Below, in pieces: positions 14,768 to 24,900 of a stretch of 34,722 nt of DNA. How positions within the stretch are numbered: the stretch's first letter is position 1; each line of letters begins with the position of its first letter. The notes under the pieces are model-generated. The model saw nothing but the letters and a program-made list of their open reading frames with translations, had not been told where the DNA came from and made no database searches. The DNA is from Prevotella sp. (GTDB lineage: Bacteria > Bacteroidota > Bacteroidia > Bacteroidales > Bacteroidaceae), in the NCBI GenBank assembly GCA_017965725.1, contig JAGCPK010000004.1, positions 1 through 34,722 of the forward strand. Direction: 5' to 3'. A program made the position numbers and the translations under genes.

Positions 14768-16117
14768 TCAATTATTTAGATATCTACACAGATTATCATC
14801 AAAATCTGCCTTAATCTCTAAATGGACACGACGCCCTGTTTGGGGATGGATGAATGTGATAGCCTGGGCCTGAAGATAGAGGCGATCAGATTTGTTACCA
14901 TAAAGTTCATCGCCCACAATGGGACAGCCAAGACCGTCGGGATGGGCACAATGCATGCGGAGTTGGTGGGTTCGTCCAGTATGCGGCCAGAGGGCTAGAA
15001 GAGACAGATGAGGAGTGATCAGTGATGAGTGAGTATGGAGAACTCTGTATTCCGTGATGGCCCGCTTACCATACTCATAATCCACCATCTGACAGGGACG
15101 GTTAAGAGGATCGCTGAGCAACGGCAAATCAATAATGCCATGCTCCTTTGCGGGTACACCCTCCACAACAGCCAGATATTTCTTCTTGACAGTGTGCTGT
15201 TCGAACTGTCGTTGTAGATGGTGGTAAGCCTCTTCGGTCTTCGCTATTACCATTAGTCCTGATGTCCACATATCCAACCGGTGTACCGGCATTGCCCCAG
15301 GCCAATGTTCCTTAGCCCATGTCGCCACAGAATAGTTTTCTGTTCTGCCAGGGACGCTCAGCATGCCAGAAGGTTTATTAAGTACCACAATAGTCTCATC
15401 TTCAAAGACAATCTCCGGCACCAGATGGGAGAAGTTCGCCTCTTCAGGATTGGGATCGACTTCAAGACCCTGCAACATCCATGTCAGGACGGGTTTGCAT
15501 TTACCTCGACAGGCAGGATAAAACTGTTCATGATGCCTTATTTCACTTTTCGGTGATGGACCCCACCAGAACTCCGCCATGCAGACAGGCTTCAGACCAT
15601 GCTGATAGGCATACTGCAAGAGTTTCGGTGCACAACAGTCGCCCGTGCCACCAGGTGGCAAAGGATATTTCCTACGAATCCGGGGAGAACGGTGATACTC
15701 TTGCCAGATATCTACTAGATCTTTAACCTCACCTCGCGCATTCAGCAGCCTGTACTGATGAAAGAGCCACTGCTGTAAGTCCTGCGACATTTGTTTGTGA
15801 TTGGAAGACTGCATGATCTCACACTCTGTCCGCTTGAAGTGACCGTCAGGCTGTTGGGCATCAAAAACGGGTGGCACAAAATAAGGCCAGTCATTGCGCC
15901 CTTCCAGTAATCCGGAATAGGCCGCAAGGAAAGCATAGCCTGTCTCCTGCTCCACCACCAGCACACCGAACATTTTCCCTTCCGATGGATTGATACATTC
16001 TATCTCACGTTTCACTTCTTCTGCTGCCAACAAACATAGTGGATGGGGCTCATAGCAGAACGGATAGGTGAACCGTTCTGGTTTGGGGATATCACTTGAA
16101 AAAGGATGCAGTTTCAA
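14768..16117 (-). CDS. RluA-family pseudouridine synthase with long N-terminal extension, 449 aa
   Basis: The C-terminal 220 residues are an RluA-type catalytic domain: IVVLNKPSGMLSVPG at about 244-258, the signature H-R-L-D-M-W-T-S-G-L with catalytic D282, and ALWPHTGRTHQLRMH. Such enzymes isomerise uridine to pseudouridine in rRNA or tRNA; the target base cannot be read here. The first 225 residues form a separate domain with CCAPKLLQYA (161-170) and C-rich spots, as in the longer RluA-like proteins of Bacteroidetes and Vibrio. A low-complexity insertion (HTHSSLITPHLSLL), made of TCACT-type repeats (about 15003-15040), interrupts the domain without breaking the frame. It follows the pyridoxal kinase gene by 24 bases and is probably co-transcribed with it. 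Confidence 0.85.
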   Translation of the reverse strand: MKLHPFSSDIPKPERFTYPFCYEPHPLCLLAAEEVKREIECINPSEGKMFGVLVVEQETGYAFLAAYSGLLEGRNDWPYFVPPVFDAQQPDGHFKRTECEIMQSSNHKQMSQDLQQWLFHQYRLLNARGEVKDLVDIWQEYHRSPRIRRKYPLPPGGTGDCCAPKLLQYAYQHGLKPVCMAEFWWGPSPKSEIRHHEQFYPACRGKCKPVLTWMLQGLEVDPNPEEANFSHLVPEIVFEDETIVVLNKPSGMLSVPGRTENYSVATWAKEHWPGAMPVHRLDMWTSGLMVIAKTEEAYHHLQRQFEQHTVKKKYLAVVEGVPAKEHGIIDLPLLSDPLNRPCQMVDYEYGKRAITEYRVLHTHSSLITPHLSLLALWPHTGRTHQLRMHCAHPDGLGCPIVGDELYGNKSDRLYLQAQAITFIHPQTGRRVHLEIKADFDDNLCRYLNN

Positions 16118-16141
16118 TCTATATAATATAAACCGTAAACT

Positions 16142-16954
16142 TTACAAAAGATCAAGACACTTCTCCACAGGGATGCCACGATTCTTGTCTTTCGTGTCGC
16201 GATAGCGGTCAATCATGCGGAAGACGGTATCCATCGCAGTACGGGTAGATGATTTCAACGTCTCGCCATTAAGCAAATGACCGATAAGGACAGCAGAGAA
16301 GATATCACCCGTACCATGAAACAGACCAGGTATCTCATGATATTCCAGATGGAAGTAACTGTCGTCGAAATGGTTGTAGCCCGCCACAGAATTCTGACCG
16401 TCGATCTTACAACTGGTAATCAAGGCTGACTTTGTGCCAATGGTTCTCAACTTGTCGAGCAGCATCTTAGCTTCCTCCCAACTGATGCCCTCCATATTAA
16501 TTATGGTACGCGTAAGGTAACATGCTTCAGTGTAATTGGGAAAGCAAAGGTCTGCCACACTGACCATCTCACGCATCAACTCTACCTGACGTTCGGTCAT
16601 GCCGTTGTAAAGCCGTCCACCATCGCCAAGGATGGGATCGACGAAGACCGTTGTACCCTGACCACCCTGTTCACGACAATAGCCAGCCACCAGTTTGGCC
16701 TGTTCGTCGCTAAACATCAGACCGGTACAAACAGCATCAAACGAGAAGCCAAGTTCCTTCCATACAGGCAGGGTTCCCCGGATATAATCTGTGGTATCCT
16801 GGATATTGAACTTCCCGTAGTCGAGGGTGTTCGACACGAGGGCTGTAGGCAGGCTATACGTGGGGATACCCAAATAACTGAGTATCGGCAGCATCGCACC
16901 CATCCCCACCTTGCCGTAGCCCACGACATCATTTATCAGCAGTATCTGTTTCAT
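16142..16954 (-). CDS. pdxY: Pyridoxal/pyridoxamine kinase, 270 aa
   Basis: A ribokinase-superfamily protein of the PdxK/PdxY type, which phosphorylates pyridoxal in the PLP salvage pathway. The start ILLINDVVGYGKVG is a Bacteroidales variant of the family start (usually SxQSxVxxGxVGN). VDPILGDGG (105-113) and the anion-hole motif G-T-G-D (214-217, catalytic D217) are intact, and the length is normal. A promoter (TACCTTTGC, 16962-16970) lies directly before the ATG. The gene is divergent from the helicase gene. Whether it should be called PdxK or PdxY is not settled from motifs alone. Confidence 0.85.
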   Translation of the reverse strand: MKQILLINDVVGYGKVGMGAMLPILSYLGIPTYSLPTALVSNTLDYGKFNIQDTTDYIRGTLPVWKELGFSFDAVCTGLMFSDEQAKLVAGYCREQGGQGTTVFVDPILGDGGRLYNGMTERQVELMREMVSVADLCFPNYTEACYLTRTIINMEGISWEEAKMLLDKLRTIGTKSALITSCKIDGQNSVAGYNHFDDSYFHLEYHEIPGLFHGTGDIFSAVLIGHLLNGETLKSSTRTAMDTVFRMIDRYRDTKDKNRGIPVEKCLDLL

Positions 16955-16961
16955 TTCGGGT

Positions 16962-16970
16962 GCAAAGGTA
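16962..16970 (-). promoter_or_regulatory. -7 element of the pyridoxal kinase gene
   Basis: The minus strand reads TACCTTTGC, seven bases upstream of the ATG. Confidence 0.65.
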
Positions 16971-16976
16971 ATAAAT

Positions 16977-17003
16977 AATTAAGAATTAAGAATTAAGAAT
17001 TAG
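16977..17003. repeat. AATTAAG heptamer tandem repeat between divergent promoters
   Basis: Three perfect AATTAAG units and a partial fourth lie between the two divergent -7 elements (16962-16970 minus, 17014-17022 plus). Repeat number could alter the distance between the upstream promoter parts of both genes. Confidence 0.8.
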
Positions 17004-17013
17004 AAAAAATGTG

Positions 17014-17022
17014 TAATTTTGC
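17014..17022 (+). promoter_or_regulatory. -7 element of the UPF1-like helicase gene
   Basis: TAATTTTGC, nine bases before the ATG at 17032. Confidence 0.65.
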
Positions 17023-17031
17023 AGCGGTTTT

Positions 17032-18936
17032 ATGGGAAATCAGCAAGCATCGCCGATATTGGCACTACAACAACAGCGACTACTGCTCCAGATGGAGTAT
17101 GCCGCAGAAAAAGAAGCCTTCCGCAAGCAGACTGAAGAGATGGGACTGCAGCGGAAGGTAAAACGTGGGGATGCCTGGTGGCCGATAAAGATGGGAAGAA
17201 GTTACTACAACTCGCTGAACCAACTCGTCGTTGAGGTACACCGTCAGGGTGAGGATGACGAGATAGAACATAATTTCGAGTTTGGAAAGCCAGTTTGTTT
17301 TTTCTATGTTGCTGGCACAGAAAAAATCAAATACTTCAACTTCACCGCTACTGTGAGTTACGTTGATGGCGACAGGATGGTGGTGGCAGTGCCTGACAAT
17401 GGTAAACTCATCGATGTGCAAGGAGCCGAGAATGTCGGCATCCAACTCTTCTTCGATGAGACGAGTTACAAGACCATGTTTGAGGCCCTTGACAGAGTCA
17501 TACGGGCAAAAGGACGGTTAGGTTATCTGCGCGACCTTTTTTACTCTAACCCGAATACGATGAAGGCAGAATCCTTCACATTCGCTCCTTTACATTTCCC
17601 CTATCTGAACCCGACACAGGAAGATGCCGTCAACAAGGTGTTGCGTGCAAAGGATGTGGCTATCGTACATGGTCCCCCAGGTACTGGCAAGACCACGACA
17701 CTTGTAGAGGCTATCTATGAGACACTGCGACGGGAGAGTCAGGTGCTGGTCTGTGCACAGAGTAACATGGCGGTGGATTGGATCTCCGAGAAACTTGTGG
17801 ATCGGGGTGTCAACGTGCTCCGTATCGGTAATCCCACCCGCGTCAACGACAAGATGCTCTCCTTCACCTACGAGCGGCGCTTCGAGGCGCATCCTGACTA
17901 TGACCAACTGTGGGCTATCCGCAAGGCCATCCGTGATCTACGCCAACACAGGAAACGGGGGGATGAGAAATACCACCAGAAACTGGAACGCCTGAAGGAA
18001 CGGGCCACCGAACTGGAACTGCGCATCAATGCCCAACTCTTCGGTGAGGCTCGTGTCATTGCCTCTACACTCGTGGGCTCAGCCAACCGTCTGTTGGAGG
18101 GTCAGAAGTTCGGCACCTTATTTATCGATGAAGCCGCCCAGGCACTTGAAGCCGCCTGTTGGATCCCCATACGAAAAGTGTCAAGGGTGGTATTGGCAGG
18201 GGATCACTGCCAACTGCCACCCACCATCAAGAGTTTTGCTGCCTTGAAAACAGGTCTCGGCAAGACACTGATGGAGCGCCTCGTGGAGAACCATCCGGAA
18301 GCAGTCACCCTGTTAAAAGTACAGTACCGTATGAACGAGGAGATTATGCGCTTCTCTTCTGACTGGTTCTATGGCAATCAGGTGGAGAGTGCCCCAGAGG
18401 TAAAGTACCGGAGCATCCTCGACCTCGATATCCCTATGACTTGGATAGACACCAGTCAGTTTGATTTGCCAAAAGGGGACGAGGTGTTGTTTAAGGAGGA
18501 GTTTGTGGGCGAGAGTTTCGGACGCATCAACAAAGCCGAGGCAGAACTGACTTTGTTGGCATTGGAGAACTATTTCAAGAAGATCGGCAAGGAGCGTATC
18601 CTCGATGAACGACTTGATGTAGGCGTCATCTCACCCTATCGTGCTCAGGTGCAGTATCTTCGTCGGCTTTTCAAGAAACGGGAGTTCTTCAAGCCCTATC
18701 GCAGCCTCATCAGTGTGAATACCGTCGATGGTTTCCAGGGGCAGGAGCGTGACATCATCCTCATCTCCCTCGTCCGCGCTAACGACAAGGGACAGATTGG
18801 TTTCCTTCGTGATCTGCGCCGTATGAATGTTGCCATCACCCGAGCCAGAATGAAACTCATAATATTAGGTGACGCGTCAACCCTGACGCGCCACCTGTTC
18901 TACAAAAAACTCTACGAATACATCGAGGCAATCTAA
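17032..18936 (+). CDS. Superfamily 1 UPF1/DNA2-like helicase, 634 aa
   Basis: Full-length SF1B helicase of the UPF1/SMUBP2 type common in Bacteroidetes. Walker A is GPPGTGKTTT from residue 214, followed by VCAQSNMAVDWISEKL (motif Ia/Ib), Walker B FIDEAAQA from residue 364, motif III LAGDHCQLPPTIKS, motif IV QYRMNEEIMRFSS, motif V VNTVDGFQGQERDIILISLVR and motif VI RRMNVAITRARMKL. The N-terminal 200 residues hold the beta-barrel region of this group. It should unwind DNA or RNA-DNA with 5'-3' polarity; the substrate in bacteria is not established. It is divergent from pdxY and has its own promoter. All key residues are present. Confidence 0.9.
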   Translation: MGNQQASPILALQQQRLLLQMEYAAEKEAFRKQTEEMGLQRKVKRGDAWWPIKMGRSYYNSLNQLVVEVHRQGEDDEIEHNFEFGKPVCFFYVAGTEKIKYFNFTATVSYVDGDRMVVAVPDNGKLIDVQGAENVGIQLFFDETSYKTMFEALDRVIRAKGRLGYLRDLFYSNPNTMKAESFTFAPLHFPYLNPTQEDAVNKVLRAKDVAIVHGPPGTGKTTTLVEAIYETLRRESQVLVCAQSNMAVDWISEKLVDRGVNVLRIGNPTRVNDKMLSFTYERRFEAHPDYDQLWAIRKAIRDLRQHRKRGDEKYHQKLERLKERATELELRINAQLFGEARVIASTLVGSANRLLEGQKFGTLFIDEAAQALEAACWIPIRKVSRVVLAGDHCQLPPTIKSFAALKTGLGKTLMERLVENHPEAVTLLKVQYRMNEEIMRFSSDWFYGNQVESAPEVKYRSILDLDIPMTWIDTSQFDLPKGDEVLFKEEFVGESFGRINKAEAELTLLALENYFKKIGKERILDERLDVGVISPYRAQVQYLRRLFKKREFFKPYRSLISVNTVDGFQGQERDIILISLVRANDKGQIGFLRDLRRMNVAITRARMKLIILGDASTLTRHLFYKKLYEYIEAI

Positions 18937-18962
18937 TATGGCCTCATTTACGTAGAAAGGAA

Positions 18963-20126
18963 TTACTTCACAATATATTTCTTGCCATTCTGAATGACAA
19001 TGCCCTTGGCATTTCTTACGCGCTGACCAGCAAGGTTATACATAGGCTGATTGCCGTCGGCAGCAGTATTCAGTGAACTGATACCAGTTACTTCACCCAC
19101 CTTTGTGGCAGTCACAGTAAGTTCTTTCGTCTCAGCATTGAAAGTGAACTCGACGTCATATTTGCCAGCCTCTCTGATGTCATAAAAGACATTAGCACCA
19201 CCTTCGGCACCATAATTCTCAGCCCAATCATGGTTGACTACAACCTTACATTCAATCACACAGACAGGCAGTTCTACACCTTCTTTCTTCAGTGTATAGA
19301 TACCACTTTCACCCTCGGTCATATCATTGGCGGTTTCTGTAGCAGACCAAGTTGAGGTGAAAAGGGCTACAGACTCATCGGCGAGATTTCCGTCAGTTTC
19401 TCTGGTTTCCTTAATACCACCAGCCACGGTGTAGGTCTTTTCAATCTCAGCACCACCCGTTTTGGTTGCTTCTGCATTCACAGCCTTTGTCTCAGAATTG
19501 AAGGTGAACACCACGTCATAGACACCATCTTCCTCGATAGTAAGTGATGCATCGTTACCACTTACACCGTAACTCTCATCCCAACTGTGATTAGCACAAA
19601 CCTTATAACTAATCACGCCTTGCGCCAGCGTCACTGCTTTTTTCTCCAGTTTATAACTTCCGTCATTCTGCTTCGTCATGTCGTTGTCCGTATTTGTTGG
19701 ATCCCATTCTGTACCCAACAAAGTCGCAGACGAACCAGCCACCGTCCATGTCTTCTCTGCTATTACAGCATCGCCTGTCTTGACAGCGGTAGCAGAGGGG
19801 GTCTGAGTCTCAGTAGAATAAGAGAATGTCACGGTATAGATGCCATTTTCCTCAACGGTCAAAATAACATTGCCACCATCAGGTATCCACACATTACCAT
19901 TCTTCACCACCTTGAACTCATAGTTGGTTCCTTTCTCCAGTGTCAGACCTTCCTTGACCAGTTTATAATTCACATTGTCAGTTGTAGTCATCTGGTTGGC
20001 GGCATCACTCCCATCCCAGAATGATCCACAAAGCGGTGTCACACCAGCCACGACATAAGTGTCATCAGCCCACGCCCCCACTGTTGTCAGCAGGGTCATC
20101 ATCAATAAAGTAAAAATCTTTTTCAT
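18963..20126 (-). CDS. Secreted protein with three X25/SusE-like repeats and T9SS-type tail, 387 aa
   Basis: A cleavable signal peptide (MKKIFTLLMMTLLTTVGAWA, residues 1-20) is followed by three homologous repeats at about 22-118, 126-223 and 230-342. Each starts [TW]-x-V-A-G, has F/L-x-x-x-W...ND-M and ends with Y-x-V-x-F-[TS]-[FY]-[NS]-x-E-T. They resemble the starch-binding X25 modules of pullulanases and SusE/F-like lipoproteins, so glucan binding is a possible role. No catalytic domain is present. The C-terminal 30 residues (MYNLAGQRVRNAKGIVIQNG...) look like a short T9SS sorting tail, fitting export by the PorU/PorV system encoded 600 bases upstream. It is transcribed from its own promoter at 20167-20175. 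Confidence 0.75.
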   Translation of the reverse strand: MKKIFTLLMMTLLTTVGAWADDTYVVAGVTPLCGSFWDGSDAANQMTTTDNVNYKLVKEGLTLEKGTNYEFKVVKNGNVWIPDGGNVILTVEENGIYTVTFSYSTETQTPSATAVKTGDAVIAEKTWTVAGSSATLLGTEWDPTNTDNDMTKQNDGSYKLEKKAVTLAQGVISYKVCANHSWDESYGVSGNDASLTIEEDGVYDVVFTFNSETKAVNAEATKTGGAEIEKTYTVAGGIKETRETDGNLADESVALFTSTWSATETANDMTEGESGIYTLKKEGVELPVCVIECKVVVNHDWAENYGAEGGANVFYDIREAGKYDVEFTFNAETKELTVTATKVGEVTGISSLNTAADGNQPMYNLAGQRVRNAKGIVIQNGKKYIVK

Positions 20127-20166
20127 AAACGTTTTGTTTTAGTTAATTAAAAAATGATTTGTCGGT

Positions 20167-20175
20167 GCAAATATA
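20167..20175 (-). promoter_or_regulatory. -7 element of the repeat protein gene
   Basis: The minus strand reads TATATTTGC, 40 bases upstream of the ATG at 20126. Confidence 0.55.
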
Positions 20176-20284
20176 AATAATAATTTGCATATATGTGATA
20201 AATAAAAACAAAAAAATGACTTTTTTCTGTGCAAACCTTTGCACAGATAACATGCTTCTTAATCCTATTCTAGGGAAAGATGTT

Positions 20285-20764
20285 TTAAACCTTTTCGATC
20301 AGCACGACTGCGTAGGCAGAAATGCCCTCCTCGCGCCCCGTGAAACCTAGTTTCTCGGTTGTCGTGGCCTTGATGGAGATATCATCGACATCACAGTCGA
20401 TGATCTTTGCCATACACTCCTTCATGGCAGGGATATGGGGATTCATCTTCGGACGCTCGGCACAGATGGTGGCGTCAATATTCACCAGACGATACCCCTT
20501 CGTGGCAATGAGTTCAATGGTCTTACGGAGGATGATTTTGCTGTCCATACCATCCGTCTCAGCACTGGTGTCAGGGAAATGATAGCCGATATCACGCATG
20601 TTGGCTGCACCAAGGAGGGCATCACAGACAGCATGCAACAACACGTCGGCATCACTATGTCCCAACAGACCTTTGGAATGTTCTAACTTGATACCACCCA
20701 TCCACAGGTCACGGTCCTCCACTAACTGATGGACATCATAGCCCATCCCTACACGTATCTTCAT
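20285..20764 (-). CDS. ispF: 2-C-methyl-D-erythritol 2,4-cyclodiphosphate synthase
   Basis: A 159-aa enzyme of the MEP isoprenoid pathway that converts CDP-ME 2-phosphate to the 2,4-cyclodiphosphate with release of CMP. The family start G-Y-D-V-H supplies metal ligands D10 and H12, and H44 in GHSDADVLLHAVCDALLGA is the third. The pattern DIGYHFPDTS, ATTTEKLGFTGREEGISA near the C-terminus and the total length are all standard. Its ATG overlaps the porV stop by four bases (ATGA), so it is translationally coupled to the secretion genes. I recall the same order in Porphyromonas. Confidence 0.95.
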   Translation of the reverse strand: MKIRVGMGYDVHQLVEDRDLWMGGIKLEHSKGLLGHSDADVLLHAVCDALLGAANMRDIGYHFPDTSAETDGMDSKIILRKTIELIATKGYRLVNIDATICAERPKMNPHIPAMKECMAKIIDCDVDDISIKATTTEKLGFTGREEGISAYAVVLIEKV

Positions 20765-21957
20765 TTTCTAAATAAATCTTTGATACCATCCATGTCGAAG
20801 GCAAGGGTGAAACGCAAGGTCTGATCCAAAGGATTCGAACGGGCCGTAGAGATGACATAGCCCACATCGAGTGAGAAAACACTCATACGGAAGCCACCAC
20901 CAACAGTAAAATATTTCAGATTACCCTTTGACTCCGCCTGATGATGATAGCCTGCACGGATAGAGAACTGATCATGATAGACATATTCTGCGCCGACACT
21001 CCACTGAATCTCCTCCAGTTCCTCCTTGAAACCGCCAGGGGCATCACTAAAACTCTTGAAGATACCGCTGATGGCGCTGACGTCGCTATACTCACGGCGC
21101 ACACGGTCCTGATAGTCGGTATTCGTCTCCCCCTCTTCCTGAGCCGGAACTGTAGGTACCAGTAACTTATTGGCATCTGCCGTGATGGTGAAACGGTTAT
21201 ATTCATCGACAGGCACCATCAGCGAAGCACCCAATCGCATGTTGGCAGGCAGGAACTGGCTCTCCTCGTCGCCGAAGAAAGATATCTTAGAACCAATGTT
21301 GGAGAGGTTCAGACCTAAACCCAACTGACACTCGCGACTGCCCAGCATCATATATTTATTGTAGTACATCGCCAAGTCAGCAGCAAAGGCCGAGGCAGGT
21401 TTGGAGTCCTCACTGTAGTCATAGCGCAGGTCGCTATAGATCCATCGCAGGGCTGCCGCCATTGAGAAGTTCTCAGAAAGCATCAGTGAATAAGCCACAT
21501 CCAGCGACATCTCGTAAGGTTTCACCGTCATATCACTTCCATCATAGGTAAACACCTCACCCAACGAGAAATAACGCAATGAACCCGAGATGGCAGAATA
21601 GTCGCCAATACGGTAGTAGCCGGCCAGATAGGCCAGGTCGATGTCATTCACCAACTGACGCAGCCACGGCGTGTAGTTCAAGGCGATACCTGCCCGACTG
21701 ATACAGAACGGATACTTAGCCGGATTCCAATACTGGGAATTCACGTCGGGGTCAGTAGCGACACCGACATCACCCATACCAGCCGCACGTGCATCCGGTG
21801 CAATCGTCTGTGAGACAACGGCATGCTCCACGGGATTGAACATCGAGACCTTGTCATCATCCTGTGCAAAGGATGTGATGAGTGAAAAGTGAGAAGTGAT
21901 AAGTATCGCAATCACTCTCAGCAGTCCTATCTTATAAGTTCTTTTTCTATTCATCAT
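20761..21957 (-). CDS. porV: T9SS outer-membrane protein PorV (LptO), 398 aa
   Basis: An FadL-like 14-strand beta-barrel protein that works with PorU as the attachment and shuttle complex of the type IX system. The signal peptide ends near SFAQ, and the mature protein begins with the conserved VSQTIAPDARAAGMGDVGVA and NSQYWNPAKYPF, hallmarks of PorV. The C-terminus ends in an aromatic strand (QTLRFTLAFDMDG). The signal peptide carries a simple-repeat segment (ITSHFSLITSF) encoded by TCACT-type repeats at 21875-21905, probably a repeat expansion. It follows porU by 21 bases and overlaps ispF by four. Confidence 0.9.
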   Translation of the reverse strand: MMNRKRTYKIGLLRVIAILITSHFSLITSFAQDDDKVSMFNPVEHAVVSQTIAPDARAAGMGDVGVATDPDVNSQYWNPAKYPFCISRAGIALNYTPWLRQLVNDIDLAYLAGYYRIGDYSAISGSLRYFSLGEVFTYDGSDMTVKPYEMSLDVAYSLMLSENFSMAAALRWIYSDLRYDYSEDSKPASAFAADLAMYYNKYMMLGSRECQLGLGLNLSNIGSKISFFGDEESQFLPANMRLGASLMVPVDEYNRFTITADANKLLVPTVPAQEEGETNTDYQDRVRREYSDVSAISGIFKSFSDAPGGFKEELEEIQWSVGAEYVYHDQFSIRAGYHHQAESKGNLKYFTVGGGFRMSVFSLDVGYVISTARSNPLDQTLRFTLAFDMDGIKDLFRK

Positions 21958-21978
21958 TCAATATAACGTTATAGAGGT

Positions 21979-24900
21979 TTAATTATTATTTGTCACTATC
22001 AGTTTCTTGGTCTTCGACGACTGTCCGCTACCATCACTGCTGATGGACACCTTAAACAGATATACGCCTGTCTGTAGGCTGCGACCGCCAGCCAAAGAAC
22101 GGTTCCAGTCGAAGGTATAGGTATTATCGGAAGCCACTCCCGACTCTTTGTATCGCCACAGTTGTCGCCCTGCCGTATCAAAGATGTCGAGTTGCACACT
22201 CAGTTCACATCCTGCCCTGTCATGGGTAATGACAAAGGTCACTCCGCCAGTGGCGGAATTGCGAACACAATCCACGCTGATACAGTTAGGTTCTACGCCT
22301 TTAGCAACTTCAAAATCAAGTTCTGTCGTCGAGGAGTTGTTCAGTACATCCCACGCACGGAACAGGAGTTTATGATGACCATAGTCCAACTCTGGTATGC
22401 TGAAACCTAACGTACCACTGCGGTAGTCGCCAAAGTCGTAATTGAAATAACGATTCAGATTGTATGTCTTAGTCATATCACCATCGATGATCAGTTCCAG
22501 GTCATGACCGACACTGCTACCCGAGGCATTGATGCCATTGTCGTCGTAGAGTTCTGCCACGAAGAAGGGTGTAGTATGTACCTTACCGCCATTGCTAAAC
22601 GACTTGCCATTGAGATAACAATAGATGCTGGGGCCAATGGAGTCGTTGAGAGCCGTACTGTTGCCATTGAGGATGAAATGTTCGTTCTCACCATGTGCTG
22701 TACCAGTCTTGTCGTGGTTGACGGCATAGAGTGTCATCAGACCTGTTCCGTCGGTATAACTGATGTCCTTAGGTACAGCAAAGGTAAAGGTGAAGACACC
22801 GTTCTTGATACTGTCGGCTCCACTATAGAGCGTCTTCGTGCGATCTTGGAAAGTAAAGGCCTTCTCCGTCTCAACCTCGTCATTCATTCTGCAAACGATG
22901 GTCTCCTCAGTATCACAAACAGAAGTTGTGACAATGCCGTTAAAGGTATCATCAACGGCTTGATTCTTGACCACATGACCTGTCACCTTTACTATACTGC
23001 CAGCAGACAAAAGGATAGGTGTCTCAGCAGTAGGTTGCTGTCCATTGATATTATCAATCACAATCTCTTGTGTCGGGGCAGCCAGCACAAGGGCAGGGTC
23101 ACCCAACAAGGTATATTGCAGTTTGTTAGGAGTGAGGTCCTTCCTGAACTCCACTAGGTCACATTTCGTCAACCTGACAGCCTCACCAATCGTGTTGCGC
23201 ACACCATTGGTGGAACCCAGCACATACTGCGAGAACCCGAGGTTGATCTGTTCATTATAATTGGCGTAAACGGTACGTGTCGTCCCCAGGAAGGCAATAG
23301 CACCGCCTTTCTTGTTGAGCATCGCTGTCTCACCGATATTCTCTTCCTGTCCGTCGAAAGCCATGATATCACAGGAGGCTGTCACCCATAGAGGCAGGCG
23401 CAACGACGTGGCTTCCTCGAAGTCAGCCAGACGTAGCACAAACTCATGCGACAGGGCGTAGGAAATACCGTGTCCACTGTAGTTCATCATCAGTGCGCCT
23501 TCAGCCATCTGACTCTTGATCAGATTGGTGACATCAGGGTAAGTGTTGCCTGTCGAGGATGACAGACGGGTGTAGGCATCCCAATACACCTTTTTTATAT
23601 TTAAGGCAGGATAGTTGCTCTGCACCATCGTCGCCACCTTGTCTGCTGTCATCATATGGGAATTATTGTTACCATCGTCGCCCATGAACATCAGCGTATT
23701 CTGCCAGGCACCCGCATATTCGTTGTTGGCATAGCCGACTGTCTTGTCAACAAGTGTCTTGGCCTCTTCTGCCGTTCTTGCCGGGAAACGTCCTACAGCC
23801 ACATCCGGCTTGCCGAGGTAAGTAAGGCTTCTGCCACCCTTCGACTGCTGTATCGTCTCTTCGTCGTCGAGCAGACAGAAATAATCGTCGCTGACATAAC
23901 AAGTAACCTCACTGAATGAGTCCTCGCTCTCATAACAGAGCAGGAAGTCGTCAGGGCTGTTGTTCCTCCAGTCAGAGATCAGCATACGATTATCCCAGGC
24001 ACCATCGCCAAACAGCAACAAATAACGCGGCATATCAGATTCCGTCTCAGCCTTGTCATAGAACATTTTCAGATAGCGACGGTAGGCATTGGCATCAGGC
24101 GTGCCGCTGGAGAACTCATTGTAGAGTTCATCGGCAGGTACGATGCGGACACGCAGGCCATCCTTCGTCTCATGGAGCGTCTTGATACGCTCTGCCTCTG
24201 AGAGCCATTTCTGGGTAGTGGGGATGATGATGACCATATCCACTGGCGTATCTGCATGATGATCCTGGTTGGTGATATGATAAACGTATTGAGGTGTCGG
24301 GAATGCAGCAGTCGCAAGGTCTGCCAGAGCCTTTGGCTCTTGACTGGTCAGTGCCAGATAATCCAAGCGTACATTCGCACCAGATATCTGGGTAATCTTG
24401 ATGGTGTTCTTGCCTGTCTGGAGTCCCTCGTACCTGAAAGTCCATACATGATCGGCTGCCTTGGTGTAATCATCTATGAAGTCTATCACATCATCCGAGT
24501 TTTTAGAAGCAGAAACAGTGGCTTTGCTGACCACAATCGTATCTGTTGGCAGATCATTGACCGTCACCGCTGCCTCAAAATAACCATCATAACTGAGGAC
24601 TACCGAGAGGGTGCCAGTGGCACTGGCTGATTCTAAGGTGTAGGTCAGGGGATTTCCGATAGTATAGAGAGTCTTGTCAAAGAGTTTTCTTCCTCCATGA
24701 TACCAGGCGAAGTCATCCACCTCATAAAGAGAATGGTAGTCATCAGCCATTGGATAAAAAGCAGCCTTAAACGCCTCCTCGCTGAGGGTCAGCGGTTCTC
24801 CTTCATTCTCTGTCAGGAAATAATAGCCATAGTCGGAATAGTTGTTGCGGATACGGGTAGTGGCAGAATCCGACTCCCACGTGACAGGACCTACACCATA

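Noticed and set aside
22504-23157. 217-aa plus-strand frame opposite porU
   Set aside because: Shadow of the porU coding sequence in a GC-balanced region.
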